From Gaiellasilicea sp963731615 (GTDB lineage: Bacteria > Actinomycetota > Thermoleophilia > Gaiellales > Gaiellaceae): 64,000 bases of DNA. Positions 47,749-55,451 of the stretch are shown here, one piece after another. Under the pieces are notes generated by a model that searched no databases, was not told where the DNA came from, and saw only the letters and a list, made by a program, of their open reading frames with translations. Where the stretch lies: contig CAVSWD010000001.1 in assembly GCA_963731615.1 (NCBI GenBank), forward strand, positions 62,001-126,000, in the 5' to 3' direction. The position numbers were made by a program, and so were the translations under genes. Numbering within the stretch: the stretch's first letter is position 1; each line of letters opens with the position of its first letter.

Positions 47749-47950
47749 GTGTTCTTCGTGACGATTAGGCGTCGGGCGAGGAACAATTCCGTACCATCGG
47801 CCGTTCCTGCCGTGTGCGCCGGGATGGTGAGGCAAGTCGAGGACTGGCCGTGGTCGGGACTGGCGACGCTGCGACCAGGGGACGAAGTCGACACAGTCCC
47901 GACACCGACCTGGCACATCCCCGTCCGCCGCGCTGGCTAGCCTCGACCCT

Positions 47951-49306
47951 ATGGCCAAGGCAGCAGTCAACTACGCCTGCACGGAGTGCGGCTACTCGGC
48001 GGGACGGTGGTTCGGCAAGTGCCCGGGCTGCGACGCCTTCGGCTCGCTTGTCGAGGAGGCTCCGGCGGCCGCCGCGAAGGTCGCCGCCAAGCCGCTGCTG
48101 CGCCTGGTCGACGTCAACGCCGAGGAGGCGACACGGATCTCGACCGGCGTGCCCGAACTCGACCGTGTCCTCGGCGGCGGCCTTGTCCCCGCGAGCCTCG
48201 TCCTCGTCGGGGGCGAGCCTGGGGTCGGGAAGTCGACGCTGCTGCTGAGTGCGCTCGGCGCCATCTCAGCCGCCGGCCGCCGGGCGCTGCTCGTCACCGG
48301 TGAGGAGTCGACCGCACAGGTGAAGCTGCGCGCCGCCCGCCTGGGCGGCACCGACAAGGTCGAGATCCTCGCCGAGACCGAGCTCGACGCCGTGTGCGCG
48401 ACGTTGGAGCGCGAGCGCCCCGATGTCTGCGTGATCGACTCGATCCAGACGCTCTATGCCGCCGACATGAGCTCTGCACCCGGCTCGGTCGGCCAGGTGC
48501 GCGAGGCGGCGGGGCGGCTCCTCCGCGTCGCCAAGGAGCAGAACGTGGCCACGATCCTCGTCGGGCACGTGACCAAGGACGGTGCCGTCGCAGGCCCGCG
48601 CGTGCTCGAGCACCTCGTCGATTGCGTGCTCCAGTTCGAGGGCGACCGCTACCACGCCCACCGCATCCTCCGGGCGACGAAGAACCGCTTCGGCTCGACG
48701 AACGAGCTCGGCGTCTTCGAGATGACCGGCGAGGGCCTCGTCGGCGTGCCCGATCCATCCGAGCTCTTCGGCAAGACACTTCCCGGTGAGATCGGTGCCG
48801 CCGTCGCCTGCGCACTGGAAGGGACGCGTCCGATTCTGCTCGAGATCCAAGCTCTCGTTGCCCCCACCGACCTCGCGATGCCGCGGCGGGTCGGCACCGG
48901 CGTCGACCCTAAACGCCTCGCGATGATCGTAGCGGTGCTCTCGCGGCACGCTGGCGTGGCGCTCGGCACGGCCGACGTATTCGTCAACGTCGCCGGAGGC
49001 CTGCGCATCGACGAGCCGGGCGCCGACCTCGCGATCGCGCTCGCGATCGCCTCGGCTGCGCGTAACGCGCCGGTGCGCGAAGGAGTCGCGGCCTTCGGTG
49101 AGATCGGACTGACGGGACGCCTGCGGCCGGCGGCTCAGTCCGAGCGGAGGCTCGAGGAGTGCGTCAAGCTCGGTGTCGTGGCCGCCGTGGCGCCGGCCGG
49201 AACGCGCAGCCGTTCGCAGATCCGGATCTCCGAGTCGGGCACGCTGCGTGAGGCACTGCTGACCGGGCTCGAGGCGGCGCAGAAAAACCCCCGCAAATCG
49301 GCCTAA
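47951..49306 (+). CDS. radA: DNA repair protein RadA
   Basis: RecA-related branch-migration ATPase in recombinational repair. The 451-residue protein has an N-terminal zinc ribbon (Cys10, Cys13, Cys24, Cys27 in CTECGYSAGRWFGKCPGC), a Walker A GGEPGVGKST near residues 90-99, the diagnostic KNRFG motif in ATKNRFGSTNE, and a C-terminal Lon-protease-like domain with GLRIDEPGADLAIALAIASA. Clusters with carD, ispD and ispF, as in many actinobacteria. Confidence 0.95.
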   Translation: MAKAAVNYACTECGYSAGRWFGKCPGCDAFGSLVEEAPAAAAKVAAKPLLRLVDVNAEEATRISTGVPELDRVLGGGLVPASLVLVGGEPGVGKSTLLLSALGAISAAGRRALLVTGEESTAQVKLRAARLGGTDKVEILAETELDAVCATLERERPDVCVIDSIQTLYAADMSSAPGSVGQVREAAGRLLRVAKEQNVATILVGHVTKDGAVAGPRVLEHLVDCVLQFEGDRYHAHRILRATKNRFGSTNELGVFEMTGEGLVGVPDPSELFGKTLPGEIGAAVACALEGTRPILLEIQALVAPTDLAMPRRVGTGVDPKRLAMIVAVLSRHAGVALGTADVFVNVAGGLRIDEPGADLAIALAIASAARNAPVREGVAAFGEIGLTGRLRPAAQSERRLEECVKLGVVAAVAPAGTRSRSQIRISESGTLREALLTGLEAAQKNPRKSA

Positions 49307-49432
49307 ACGGCTAAAAGAGCGCGTTTTCCAGGGGTTTCTGCTATGCTGTCTGCCGCATGCCGGTGAGCCTTCGAGCCCGCCGGCTTCTTCACTGAGACAG
49401 ACGATTTAGCTCAAAACGAAGGGGAGGCTCGC

Positions 49433-49966
49433 TTGTTCGAGGTTGGCGACAAGGTGGTGTACCCGCACCACGGAGCAGGCACGGTCGTGAAGAAGGAAAA
49501 GCGCGACGTGCTGGGGCAGACGCGCGAGTACCTCACGATTCAGATCCTGCACAACGACATGACGGTAAACGTGCCGGTCGAGAATGCAGAGCAGGTCGGA
49601 CTGCGCACCGTGATCGACGAGGACCTGGTCAACACCGTCGTCAAAGCATTGACCGCAGGCGAGTCGGAGATGCCGAAGAACTGGAACCGGCGCTTCAAGC
49701 ACAACCGCGACAAGATGAAGACGGGTGACATCTTCGAGCTGGCCGAGGTCGTGAAGAACCTCTCTTTGCGCGATCACGAGAAGGGCCTTTCGACGGGCGA
49801 GAAGCAGATGTTCGTGAAGGCGAAGAAGATCCTCGCCTCCGAGCTGATGTACGCCAAGGCCGTGGACGAGGAAGAGGCCGCCGAGTGGCTAGAGGGCGTG
49901 CTCGCGGGTAACGGCGAAAAGCCGGCGAAGAAGACCAAGGCGAAGGCCGCCGCAGCGACCGCGTAG
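49433..49966 (+). CDS. carD: CarD family transcriptional regulator
   Basis: A 177-residue RNA polymerase-binding factor. The N-terminal CarD/TRCF RID domain (residues 1-60: FEVGDKVVYPHHGAGTVVKKEK) contacts the polymerase beta subunit. The C-terminal helical domain binds promoter DNA and contains MPKNWNRRFKHNRDKMKTGDIFELAEVVKNL. The tail is Lys/Ala-rich. In actinobacteria it stabilises open complexes at rRNA promoters and is essential (family knowledge). TTG start at 49433 with AGGGGAGG upstream. An extended -10 (TGCTATGCT at 49339-49347) is a possible promoter. Confidence 0.93.
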   Translation: MFEVGDKVVYPHHGAGTVVKKEKRDVLGQTREYLTIQILHNDMTVNVPVENAEQVGLRTVIDEDLVNTVVKALTAGESEMPKNWNRRFKHNRDKMKTGDIFELAEVVKNLSLRDHEKGLSTGEKQMFVKAKKILASELMYAKAVDEEEAAEWLEGVLAGNGEKPAKKTKAKAAAATA

Positions 49967-49982
49967 AGCGCCGCGCCGGATC

Positions 49983-50648
49983 ATGAGCGTCTGGGCCCTC
50001 CTCGTCGCTGCGGGGACGGGAGCGCGGCTGGGAGAGGAGCGGCCCAAGGCGTTCGTCAAGCTTGGAGAGCTGCCGCTGCTTGCCGAGTCTCTGCGCCGGC
50101 TGGAAGAGTCGAGCTGGGTCGACGCGATCGTCGTCGCCGTCCCGGCCGACTGGGAGGAGCCGGCGATCCTGCTGGCCGAGGAGCTGGCGGCGACCAAGGT
50201 CATCGCCGCCGTCACGGGCGGCCCGACGCGAGCCGAGTCGGTCCGCCTGGCGCTCGCCGAGGTCCCCGAGGACGCACTCGTGATCCTCGTGCATGACGCC
50301 GCCAGGCCGCTCGTCGGCGACGAGGTGATCGAGCGCGTCCTGGCGCCGCTGTCCGAAGGGTGGGACGGCGTCGTGCCCGCGCTGCCGCTCGTCGACACGG
50401 TCAAGACCGTCGACGGCGATCGGGTCACCGCCACGGCGTCGCGTGAGAACCTCGTCGCAGTGCAGACACCCCAGGCATTTCCGGCCGCGAAGCTGCGCGA
50501 GGCATACGCGGGCGACGTAGCAGGAGCGACCGACTGCGCCTCCCTCGTCGAGGCGCTGGGCGGGCGGATCAAGTGGGTCGAGGGCGACCTCCGCCTGCTT
50601 AAGGTGACGACCGGAGCCGATCTCGAGCTGGTGGCGTCGTGGCTGTGA
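49983..50648 (+). CDS. ispD: 2-C-methyl-D-erythritol 4-phosphate cytidylyltransferase
   Basis: Third step of the MEP isoprenoid pathway: MEP + CTP to CDP-ME. The 221-residue protein has the nucleotide-binding VAAGTGARLGEERPKAF motif, HDAARPLVGDEVIERV near residue 105, and QTPQAFPAAKLREAY; all are IspD hallmarks. It lies 17 nt after carD and shares a transcript with the HAD gene and ispF. Confidence 0.94.
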   Translation: MSVWALLVAAGTGARLGEERPKAFVKLGELPLLAESLRRLEESSWVDAIVVAVPADWEEPAILLAEELAATKVIAAVTGGPTRAESVRLALAEVPEDALVILVHDAARPLVGDEVIERVLAPLSEGWDGVVPALPLVDTVKTVDGDRVTATASRENLVAVQTPQAFPAAKLREAYAGDVAGATDCASLVEALGGRIKWVEGDLRLLKVTTGADLELVASWL

Positions 50649-51220
50649 GCGCGGTCGTGTTCGACGTGGGCGAGACGCTCATCGACGAGACCGGCATGTG
50701 GGAGCGAGCGGCCGCGACCGCAGGCGTTCCCGCCTTCACGCTGATGGGCGTCCTCGGCGGGCTCGCCGCCCGTGGCGAGCATCACACTCGCGTCTGGGAG
50801 CTCCTCGGCGTCGAGCAACCCGTTTCGACCTGGGATCCGGACGAGTTCTACGCCGACGCGATTCCCTGTCTCAGCTCGCTGCGCGAGCAGGGAATCCTCG
50901 TCGGGGCGGCGGGGAACGTTCCCGCCGGTCACGAGGAGCCGCTTCGGGACCACGTCGACCTGCTCGGCTCGTCCGGGGCGTGGGGGGTCGAGAAGCCGGC
51001 GGCCGGGTTCTTCGAGCGGATCGTCAAAGAGATGAGGCTTCCGGCCGCCGAGATCGCCTACGTTGGCGACCGGGTCGACAACGACGTTCGCCCGGCGCTC
51101 GCAGCAGGCATGGTCGCCGTGCACATTCGCCGTGGGCCGTGGGGACATCTGCACGAGCCGCCCGCCGAGGCGATCCGCATTCGTTCGCTGAGCGAGCTTC
51201 CCGAGACGCTCGATGTCTGA
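50639..51220 (+). CDS. HAD superfamily hydrolase
   Basis: A 193-residue phosphatase-like protein. It has motif I VVFDVGETLIDE, with the nucleophile Asp and Gly rather than Asp at +2. Motif III/IV includes GVEKPAAGFFERIVKEM and AYVGDRVDNDVRPALAAGMVAVHI. The lack of the +2 aspartate suggests haloacid dehalogenase-type rather than phosphatase chemistry, but this is not decisive. It overlaps ispD by 10 nt and ispF by 8 nt, so it is co-translated with isoprenoid genes. No direct pathway role is known. Confidence 0.75.
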   Translation: MAVSAVVFDVGETLIDETGMWERAAATAGVPAFTLMGVLGGLAARGEHHTRVWELLGVEQPVSTWDPDEFYADAIPCLSSLREQGILVGAAGNVPAGHEEPLRDHVDLLGSSGAWGVEKPAAGFFERIVKEMRLPAAEIAYVGDRVDNDVRPALAAGMVAVHIRRGPWGHLHEPPAEAIRIRSLSELPETLDV

Positions 51221-51695
51221 GCTCCGAATCGGAATCGGCGTCGACGCTCATGCGTTCGCGGACAGCGTCCCGCTCGTCCTCGGAGGGGTTGCGATCGACT
51301 TCCCGCGTGGGCTTGCCGGCCACTCCGACGGCGACGTGATCGCGCACGCTCTAACCGATGCCGTGCTCGGGGCGGCCGGGCTCGGCGACATCGGCTCGCT
51401 CTTCCCCGCAGGGGATCCTCGCTGGGAGGGCGCGGATTCGCTCGACCTCCTCCGCGACGCCTACGCCCGTGTCCGGGAGGCCGGCTACGCGCTCGTGAAC
51501 GCCGATTGCGTGCTGATCGGCGAAGAGCCGAGGATCGCGCCTCATCGCGAGGAGATGCGTCACCGGCTCGCCGGGGCGCTCGGCTGCGAGCCCGACCGCG
51601 TCAACGTTCGTGCGACGACGACCGACGAGCTCGGCTTTGCCGGCCGTCGTGAAGGTCTTGCTGCCCACGCCGTCGCCCTCCTGGAGCGCGCATGA
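51213..51695 (+). CDS. ispF: 2-C-methyl-D-erythritol 2,4-cyclodiphosphate synthase
   Basis: Fifth MEP step, cyclising CDP-ME 2-phosphate. The 160-residue trimeric enzyme shows the metal-binding GVDAHAF (D-x-H) motif, GHSDGDVIAHALTDAVLGAAGLGDIGSLFP and the C-terminal RATTTDELGFAGRREGLAAHAVALL. Length is typical. It completes the ispD/ispF pair. Its stop overlaps the acetyltransferase start by 4 nt. Confidence 0.95.
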   Translation: MSELRIGIGVDAHAFADSVPLVLGGVAIDFPRGLAGHSDGDVIAHALTDAVLGAAGLGDIGSLFPAGDPRWEGADSLDLLRDAYARVREAGYALVNADCVLIGEEPRIAPHREEMRHRLAGALGCEPDRVNVRATTTDELGFAGRREGLAAHAVALLERA

Positions 51696-52429
51696 AGCTC
51701 GTGCGCTACGCCGACAGGCCGGACCTGCTCGAGACCCGCTTCGAGCGTCTCTCGCAGGTGACGTTCCCGGAGTACATGCACAACAACACGCCCGGGAACC
51801 TCTACTGGGGCCGGCTCTACTCGGACTTCCCGGACTTCCAGGTCGGACTGCTCGACGGCGAAGAGCTTGTCGCCGAGGCGCATGCGGTGCCCGTGCCTTG
51901 GGACGGGACGGTGGCGGGTCTCCCATCCGGCTGGGACGAGGGGTTCGTGCAGGGGATGACGTCGGGGCTCCAACCCGGCGCGCTGATGGCGCTGGCGATC
52001 AGCGTGCTGCCGGGCCGGCAGGGTCAGCGCCTCTCGTCGCGGATGATCCAGGCGTTCCGCGACACGGCGCGCGCGGCCGGACTGGCGAGCGTGCTCGCTC
52101 CCGTGCGGCCGACGTGGAAGGAGCGCTACCCGCTGATCTCGATCGAGGAGTACATGACGTGGCGGCGCGAGGACGGCGCGCACTTCGACCCCTGGCTGAG
52201 GATCCACGAACGGGTCGGAGGCGAGATCCTTGCCGCCGCGCCGCGCTCGATGGTGATGGAGGCTCCGGTGTCCGACTGGGAGAAGTGGACGGAGATGCGC
52301 TTCCCGGCGAACGGCGAGTACGTCGTTCCCGGCGCGCTGGCGACTCTCTCGGTCGAGGATGGGGTGGGTCGCCACGTCGAGCCGAACGTCTGGGTGCAGC
52401 ACCGCGCTTTGGTCGAACCCTCCTCCTAG
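51692..52429 (+). CDS. GNAT-like N-acetyltransferase
   Basis: A 245-residue protein with a GNAT-type fold. An acetyl-CoA loop candidate is VLPGRQGQRLSSRMIQAFRDTARAAG (residues about 108-133), preceded by LYWGRLYSDFPDFQVGLLDGEELVAEAHAVPV. The C-terminal part is beta-rich. The acceptor is unknown. ATG overlaps the ispF stop. The stop overlaps the convergent mutY stop (CTAG). Confidence 0.62.
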   Translation: MKLVRYADRPDLLETRFERLSQVTFPEYMHNNTPGNLYWGRLYSDFPDFQVGLLDGEELVAEAHAVPVPWDGTVAGLPSGWDEGFVQGMTSGLQPGALMALAISVLPGRQGQRLSSRMIQAFRDTARAAGLASVLAPVRPTWKERYPLISIEEYMTWRREDGAHFDPWLRIHERVGGEILAAAPRSMVMEAPVSDWEKWTEMRFPANGEYVVPGALATLSVEDGVGRHVEPNVWVQHRALVEPSS

Positions 52430-53142
52430 GCGGGAAGGGCAAGCAAACCGTCCTCGACGACGACGAGGCCGTCGCGAACGAGTGAGTCGGCCGCGTCGCG
52501 GTCGAGCGACTCGACCGGGCGCGGCTCCTCGGCGACGAGCCGGAGCAGCGCTGCCCGGCGCTGCCGGAACGAGCCCTCGAAGCGGGACTGCTTGCGCAGC
52601 GGCTCATAGCGCCGTCCTCGCGAGGGACAGTCTTCGGCCAGCGGGCAGACGCCGCAGCGCGGCACGCGCGCGAGGCACACGGTCGCGCCGAGATCGAAGA
52701 GCGCCTGGAGGGACTCCGGCCCGAACGCGTGGCCGGTGCGCTCCTGGATGCGCGCGACGTTCGTGTCGACGGGCAACACCGGCTCGTCGAATGCTTGATT
52801 GCGGATCGCGGCGGCGGTGTACGGGCCGATCCCCGGCAGTTGGGTCAAGTCGTCGGGCCAGCCCCGCTCGGCGATCGCGCAGGCGGCTCGGTGCAGGTTG
52901 AGCGCGCGCCGGTTGTAGCCGAGCCCCTGCCAGGCGCGGATCACGTCGGCCGGCGAAGCGGCGGCGAGGGCCGCCGGCGTCGGCCAGCGCTCGAGCCAGG
53001 CGAGCCAGCGCGGGATCACGCGCTCGACCTGCGTCTGTTGCAACATCACCTCGCTGACGAGGATCGCGTATGGATCGCGCGTCTTCCGCCAGGGGAGATC
53101 ACGTCCACTACGGCCGAACCAGGCCAGGAGCAGCTCGTCCAC
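52426..53142 (-). CDS. mutY: A/G-specific adenine glycosylase, short form
   Basis: Removes adenine mispaired with 8-oxoguanine. The 238-residue protein has the catalytic Glu31 in SEVMLQQTQVERV, the helix-hairpin-helix LPGIGPYTAAAI (about 102-113), and Asp126 in VDTNVARI. It carries a [4Fe-4S] cluster at Cys156, Cys163, Cys166 and Cys172 (C-x6-C-x2-C-x5-C). The C-terminal NUDIX-like 8-oxoG-recognition domain of classical MutY is missing and replaced by a short helical tail. GTG at 53142 is the only start that places the family N-terminus correctly. Confidence 0.88.
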   Translation of the reverse strand: MDELLLAWFGRSGRDLPWRKTRDPYAILVSEVMLQQTQVERVIPRWLAWLERWPTPAALAAASPADVIRAWQGLGYNRRALNLHRAACAIAERGWPDDLTQLPGIGPYTAAAIRNQAFDEPVLPVDTNVARIQERTGHAFGPESLQALFDLGATVCLARVPRCGVCPLAEDCPSRGRRYEPLRKQSRFEGSFRQRRAALLRLVAEEPRPVESLDRDAADSLVRDGLVVVEDGLLALPA

Positions 53143-53152
53143 GACGTCGAGA

Positions 53153-54190
53153 CTAGTCGCTACCGAGGACGAGCTGGCTGTCGCCGAACTCGTGCCAGCG
53201 ATAGCCGTGCTCGACGGCCGCCACATAGCTGCGCCCGAGCAGTTCCTCGCCGGCGACCGCGCGAAGGATGTCCAGATGCGACGACTGCGCTTCGTGCAGT
53301 CCGCTGAGCAGGCCGTCGACAGTCCAGAGGCCACGCTCCGGAGTGACCACGAGGCTCGTCCACCCCTCACCGGCATCGACGGAGCCGTCCGGCCGGGCGA
53401 CCGACTCGAGCGCGCGGACGACGGTCGTTCCGATCGCGACCACGCGCCCGCCCCATTCGTGGACGGCGTTCACGAGCCTCGCAGTCGCTGCGGGAACGCG
53501 ATACCGCTCCGGGTACGGTCGCTCGCCTCGCTCTTGCGACGAGACCCCGGTGTGCAACGTCACCGGTGCGACCAGCACGCCGCCCGCGACGAGCCGCGTG
53601 ATCAGCTCGGTCGTGAACGGACGTCCGGCGCTTGCCATCTCGGCGCTGCCGGGCTCAGCCGCATAGACGTTCTGGTACGTGGCGAGCGGCCATGGACGCG
53701 GCACGTAGCCGTAGCGGATCGGGCGGCCGTGGCCACGCAGGTACGCCTCGATCTGCCGCGGCAGATCGAGGCGCGCCAGCCACAGCCGGACACCGGCGTA
53801 GGGGGCGAGGATCGTGGCCGTTGCACCCTCCGGTAGCGCCAGTTGCTCGCCCACGACGGCGCCAGCGAACGGCACGTCTCCCAGCCGCAGCTCGACGATC
53901 CAGAAGCGGTCGGGATCTCGGCCCTCAACCGGCGTCGAAAAGCGCAGCTCGAGTGCGGTGCCGTCGGCGCGTGTCGCGTCGACCGCGGCCGCCAGCGTGG
54001 CCGAGGTGTTCAGCACGAGCAGGTCGCCCGGCCGGACGAACTGCGGCAAGTCGCCGAACCGGCTGTGGACTATCGTCCCCTCGGCACGGCTGACGACCAG
54101 CAGGCGGACGTCGTCTCGGGCCAGCCCTTTTGCCTCGGGCGGCTCCTGCGCCTCGAGACCGTCCGGCAGCTCGAGTTCCAGCGCGCTCAC
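53153..54190 (-). CDS. queA: QueA-like S-adenosylmethionine:tRNA ribosyltransferase-isomerase
   Basis: A 345-residue protein of the QueA family, which transfers and isomerises the ribosyl group of SAM onto preQ1-tRNA. Signature segments: GDLPQFVRPGDLLVLNTSATLAA, GRPIRYGYVPRPWPLATYQNVYA, GSAEMASAGRPFTTELITRLVAGGVLVAPVTLHTGVSS and ERYRVPAATARLVNAVHEWGGRVVAIGTTVVRAL. No tgt or queC-F is in the window, so a queuosine role cannot be assumed. GTG start overlaps the SDR stop (GTGA), so the two are translated together. Confidence 0.82.
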   Translation of the reverse strand: MSALELELPDGLEAQEPPEAKGLARDDVRLLVVSRAEGTIVHSRFGDLPQFVRPGDLLVLNTSATLAAAVDATRADGTALELRFSTPVEGRDPDRFWIVELRLGDVPFAGAVVGEQLALPEGATATILAPYAGVRLWLARLDLPRQIEAYLRGHGRPIRYGYVPRPWPLATYQNVYAAEPGSAEMASAGRPFTTELITRLVAGGVLVAPVTLHTGVSSQERGERPYPERYRVPAATARLVNAVHEWGGRVVAIGTTVVRALESVARPDGSVDAGEGWTSLVVTPERGLWTVDGLLSGLHEAQSSHLDILRAVAGEELLGRSYVAAVEHGYRWHEFGDSQLVLGSD

Positions 54191-54885
54191 GTCGAGGCAC
54201 CGACCACGTCGCGGGCGCTGTAGGAGCCGCTCCGGAGATCGCCCTCGATCAGCGCGAGCAGGCCTGGGACACTCTCTTCCGGGAGCGGCCGGTCGGAGAT
54301 GTCCTCGCCGGGAAACGCCTCTTGCTGCATCTGCGTGCGCATGTCGCCCGGGTCGACCGCGTAGGCACGGAGGCCGGGATTCTCGGCACCCAGGATCGCC
54401 GTGATCTGCGCCAGCGCGGCTTTCGACGAGCCGTAACCACCCCACTGCTCGTAGGGCTCGACGGCCGCGTCCGAGACGAGGTTGATGATGCGGGCGCCGT
54501 CGCTGAGGCGAGGAAGGGCGACCTGAATGAGCGCGAGCGGCCCGAGCACGTTCACCTCGTACACGCGGCGCAGTTCCTCGAGTGGGTAGTCGGCGAGGTT
54601 AGGTAGCGGCGTCGGCCCGAGCTCGCTGGCGTTGTTGACGACGAGGTCGATCGAGCCGCCGGCCGCCGCCACCAGCTCCCGACGGTGCTCAGGATCGGCG
54701 ACGTCGCCCTCCAGAGCAATCACGTCGAGCCCGGCGACGGCGCGCTCGAGCGCACTCCCGTCGCGGGCATCGACGACTAGGTGCCAGCCGCGCTCGGCGA
54801 GTGAGCGTGTGAGCGCAAGCCCAAGGCCACGGGACGCTCCCGTGACGATGCCTTGCATCTCTGTCTTCGCGGTCTTTCCATTCAT
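54187..54885 (-). CDS. short-chain dehydrogenase/reductase (classical SDR)
   Basis: A 232-residue oxidoreductase. The Rossmann motif TGASRGLG (residues 15-22) is followed by NNAS (motif for stability), LVSDAAVEPYEQWGGYGSSKAALAQ with the catalytic Ser/Tyr/Lys (YGSSK), and PGDMRTQM. The substrate is unknown. It is translated with the queA-like gene and divergent from the SoxR regulator whose operator-like palindromes lie 15-41 nt upstream of its start. Redox control by SoxR is therefore plausible (inference). Confidence 0.83.
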   Translation of the reverse strand: MNGKTAKTEMQGIVTGASRGLGLALTRSLAERGWHLVVDARDGSALERAVAGLDVIALEGDVADPEHRRELVAAAGGSIDLVVNNASELGPTPLPNLADYPLEELRRVYEVNVLGPLALIQVALPRLSDGARIINLVSDAAVEPYEQWGGYGSSKAALAQITAILGAENPGLRAYAVDPGDMRTQMQQEAFPGEDISDRPLPEESVPGLLALIEGDLRSGSYSARDVVGAST

Positions 54886-54899
54886 GAGAAGTTACCGTA

Positions 54900-54926
54900 C
54901 AAGTTAAAGTGAACTTGAAGTCAAGT
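54900..54926. promoter_or_regulatory. overlapping palindromes, likely SoxR/MerR operator
   Basis: Two overlapping inverted repeats in the SDR/soxR divergent gap. CAAGTT (54900-54905) pairs with AACTTG (54912-54917) across 6 nt, and ACTTGA (54913-54918) pairs with TCAAGT (54921-54926) across AG. They resemble the CAAGTT/AACTTG half-sites of SoxR operators. Position is upstream of both genes. Which half is used in vivo is unknown. Confidence 0.65.
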
Positions 54927-54950
54927 ACGAATCTGTGATTTCATGCTCCC

Positions 54951-55400
54951 GTGGCCGAGTTGTTGACGATCGGCGAGGTCTCGCGTCGCAGCGGCGTCGC
55001 TGCGTCGGCCTTGCGCTTCTACGAGGAGCGGGGCTTGATCGTCTCCGAGCGACCCGGTTCCGGGCACCGCCGGTATCAGCGGCCGGTCCTGCGGCGGATA
55101 GCCTTCATCGTGTTCGCCCAGCGGATCGGGCTCACTCTCGACGAGATCGGCGGGGAACTCGCGAAGCTCCCGCCCGATCGCGTGCCGAATCGTCGCGACT
55201 GGTCGCAGCTCTCACGGGGATGGAGCGCACGAATCGACCAGCGAATCGCGGAGCTCGAGCGCCTCAAAGCCGGATTGACAGAGTGCATCGGCTGCGGCTG
55301 CCTCTCGCTCGAGCGGTGCAAGCTCGCAAACACAGACGACCGCGTGGCGAAGATCGGCCCCGGCCCACGCTTCTGGCTCGGCGACCCGCGGCCGACCTAG
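54951..55400 (+). CDS. soxR: redox-sensing transcriptional regulator, SoxR-like MerR family
   Basis: A 149-residue MerR-family activator. The winged helix-turn-helix (LLTIGEVSRRSGVAASALRFYEERGLI) is followed by a dimerisation coiled coil and a C-terminal [2Fe-2S] site with Cys112, Cys115, Cys117 and Cys123 (C-x2-C-x-C-x5-C), the SoxR signature. It senses redox-cycling compounds by cluster oxidation. GTG start at 54951. The adjacent palindromes at 54900-54926 are the likely operator and suggest control of the divergent SDR-queA operon. Confidence 0.9.
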   Translation: MAELLTIGEVSRRSGVAASALRFYEERGLIVSERPGSGHRRYQRPVLRRIAFIVFAQRIGLTLDEIGGELAKLPPDRVPNRRDWSQLSRGWSARIDQRIAELERLKAGLTECIGCGCLSLERCKLANTDDRVAKIGPGPRFWLGDPRPT

Positions 55401-55451
55401 TTCGAGGACGTCTCGATCTCGCTGCCGAAGCGGCGACCGTAGACTCAAAGC

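Larger units (their letters stand above)
47638..47950. other. intergenic region holding palindromic elements, upstream of radA
   Basis: A 313-nt non-coding gap between the divergent propeller gene and radA. It contains the 45-nt repeat copy 2 (47686-47730) and a 13-nt palindrome (47736-47748); the rest is GC-rich sequence without a recognised gene. Both the propeller and radA promoters must lie here. No confident -35/-10 pair is seen. Confidence 0.6.
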
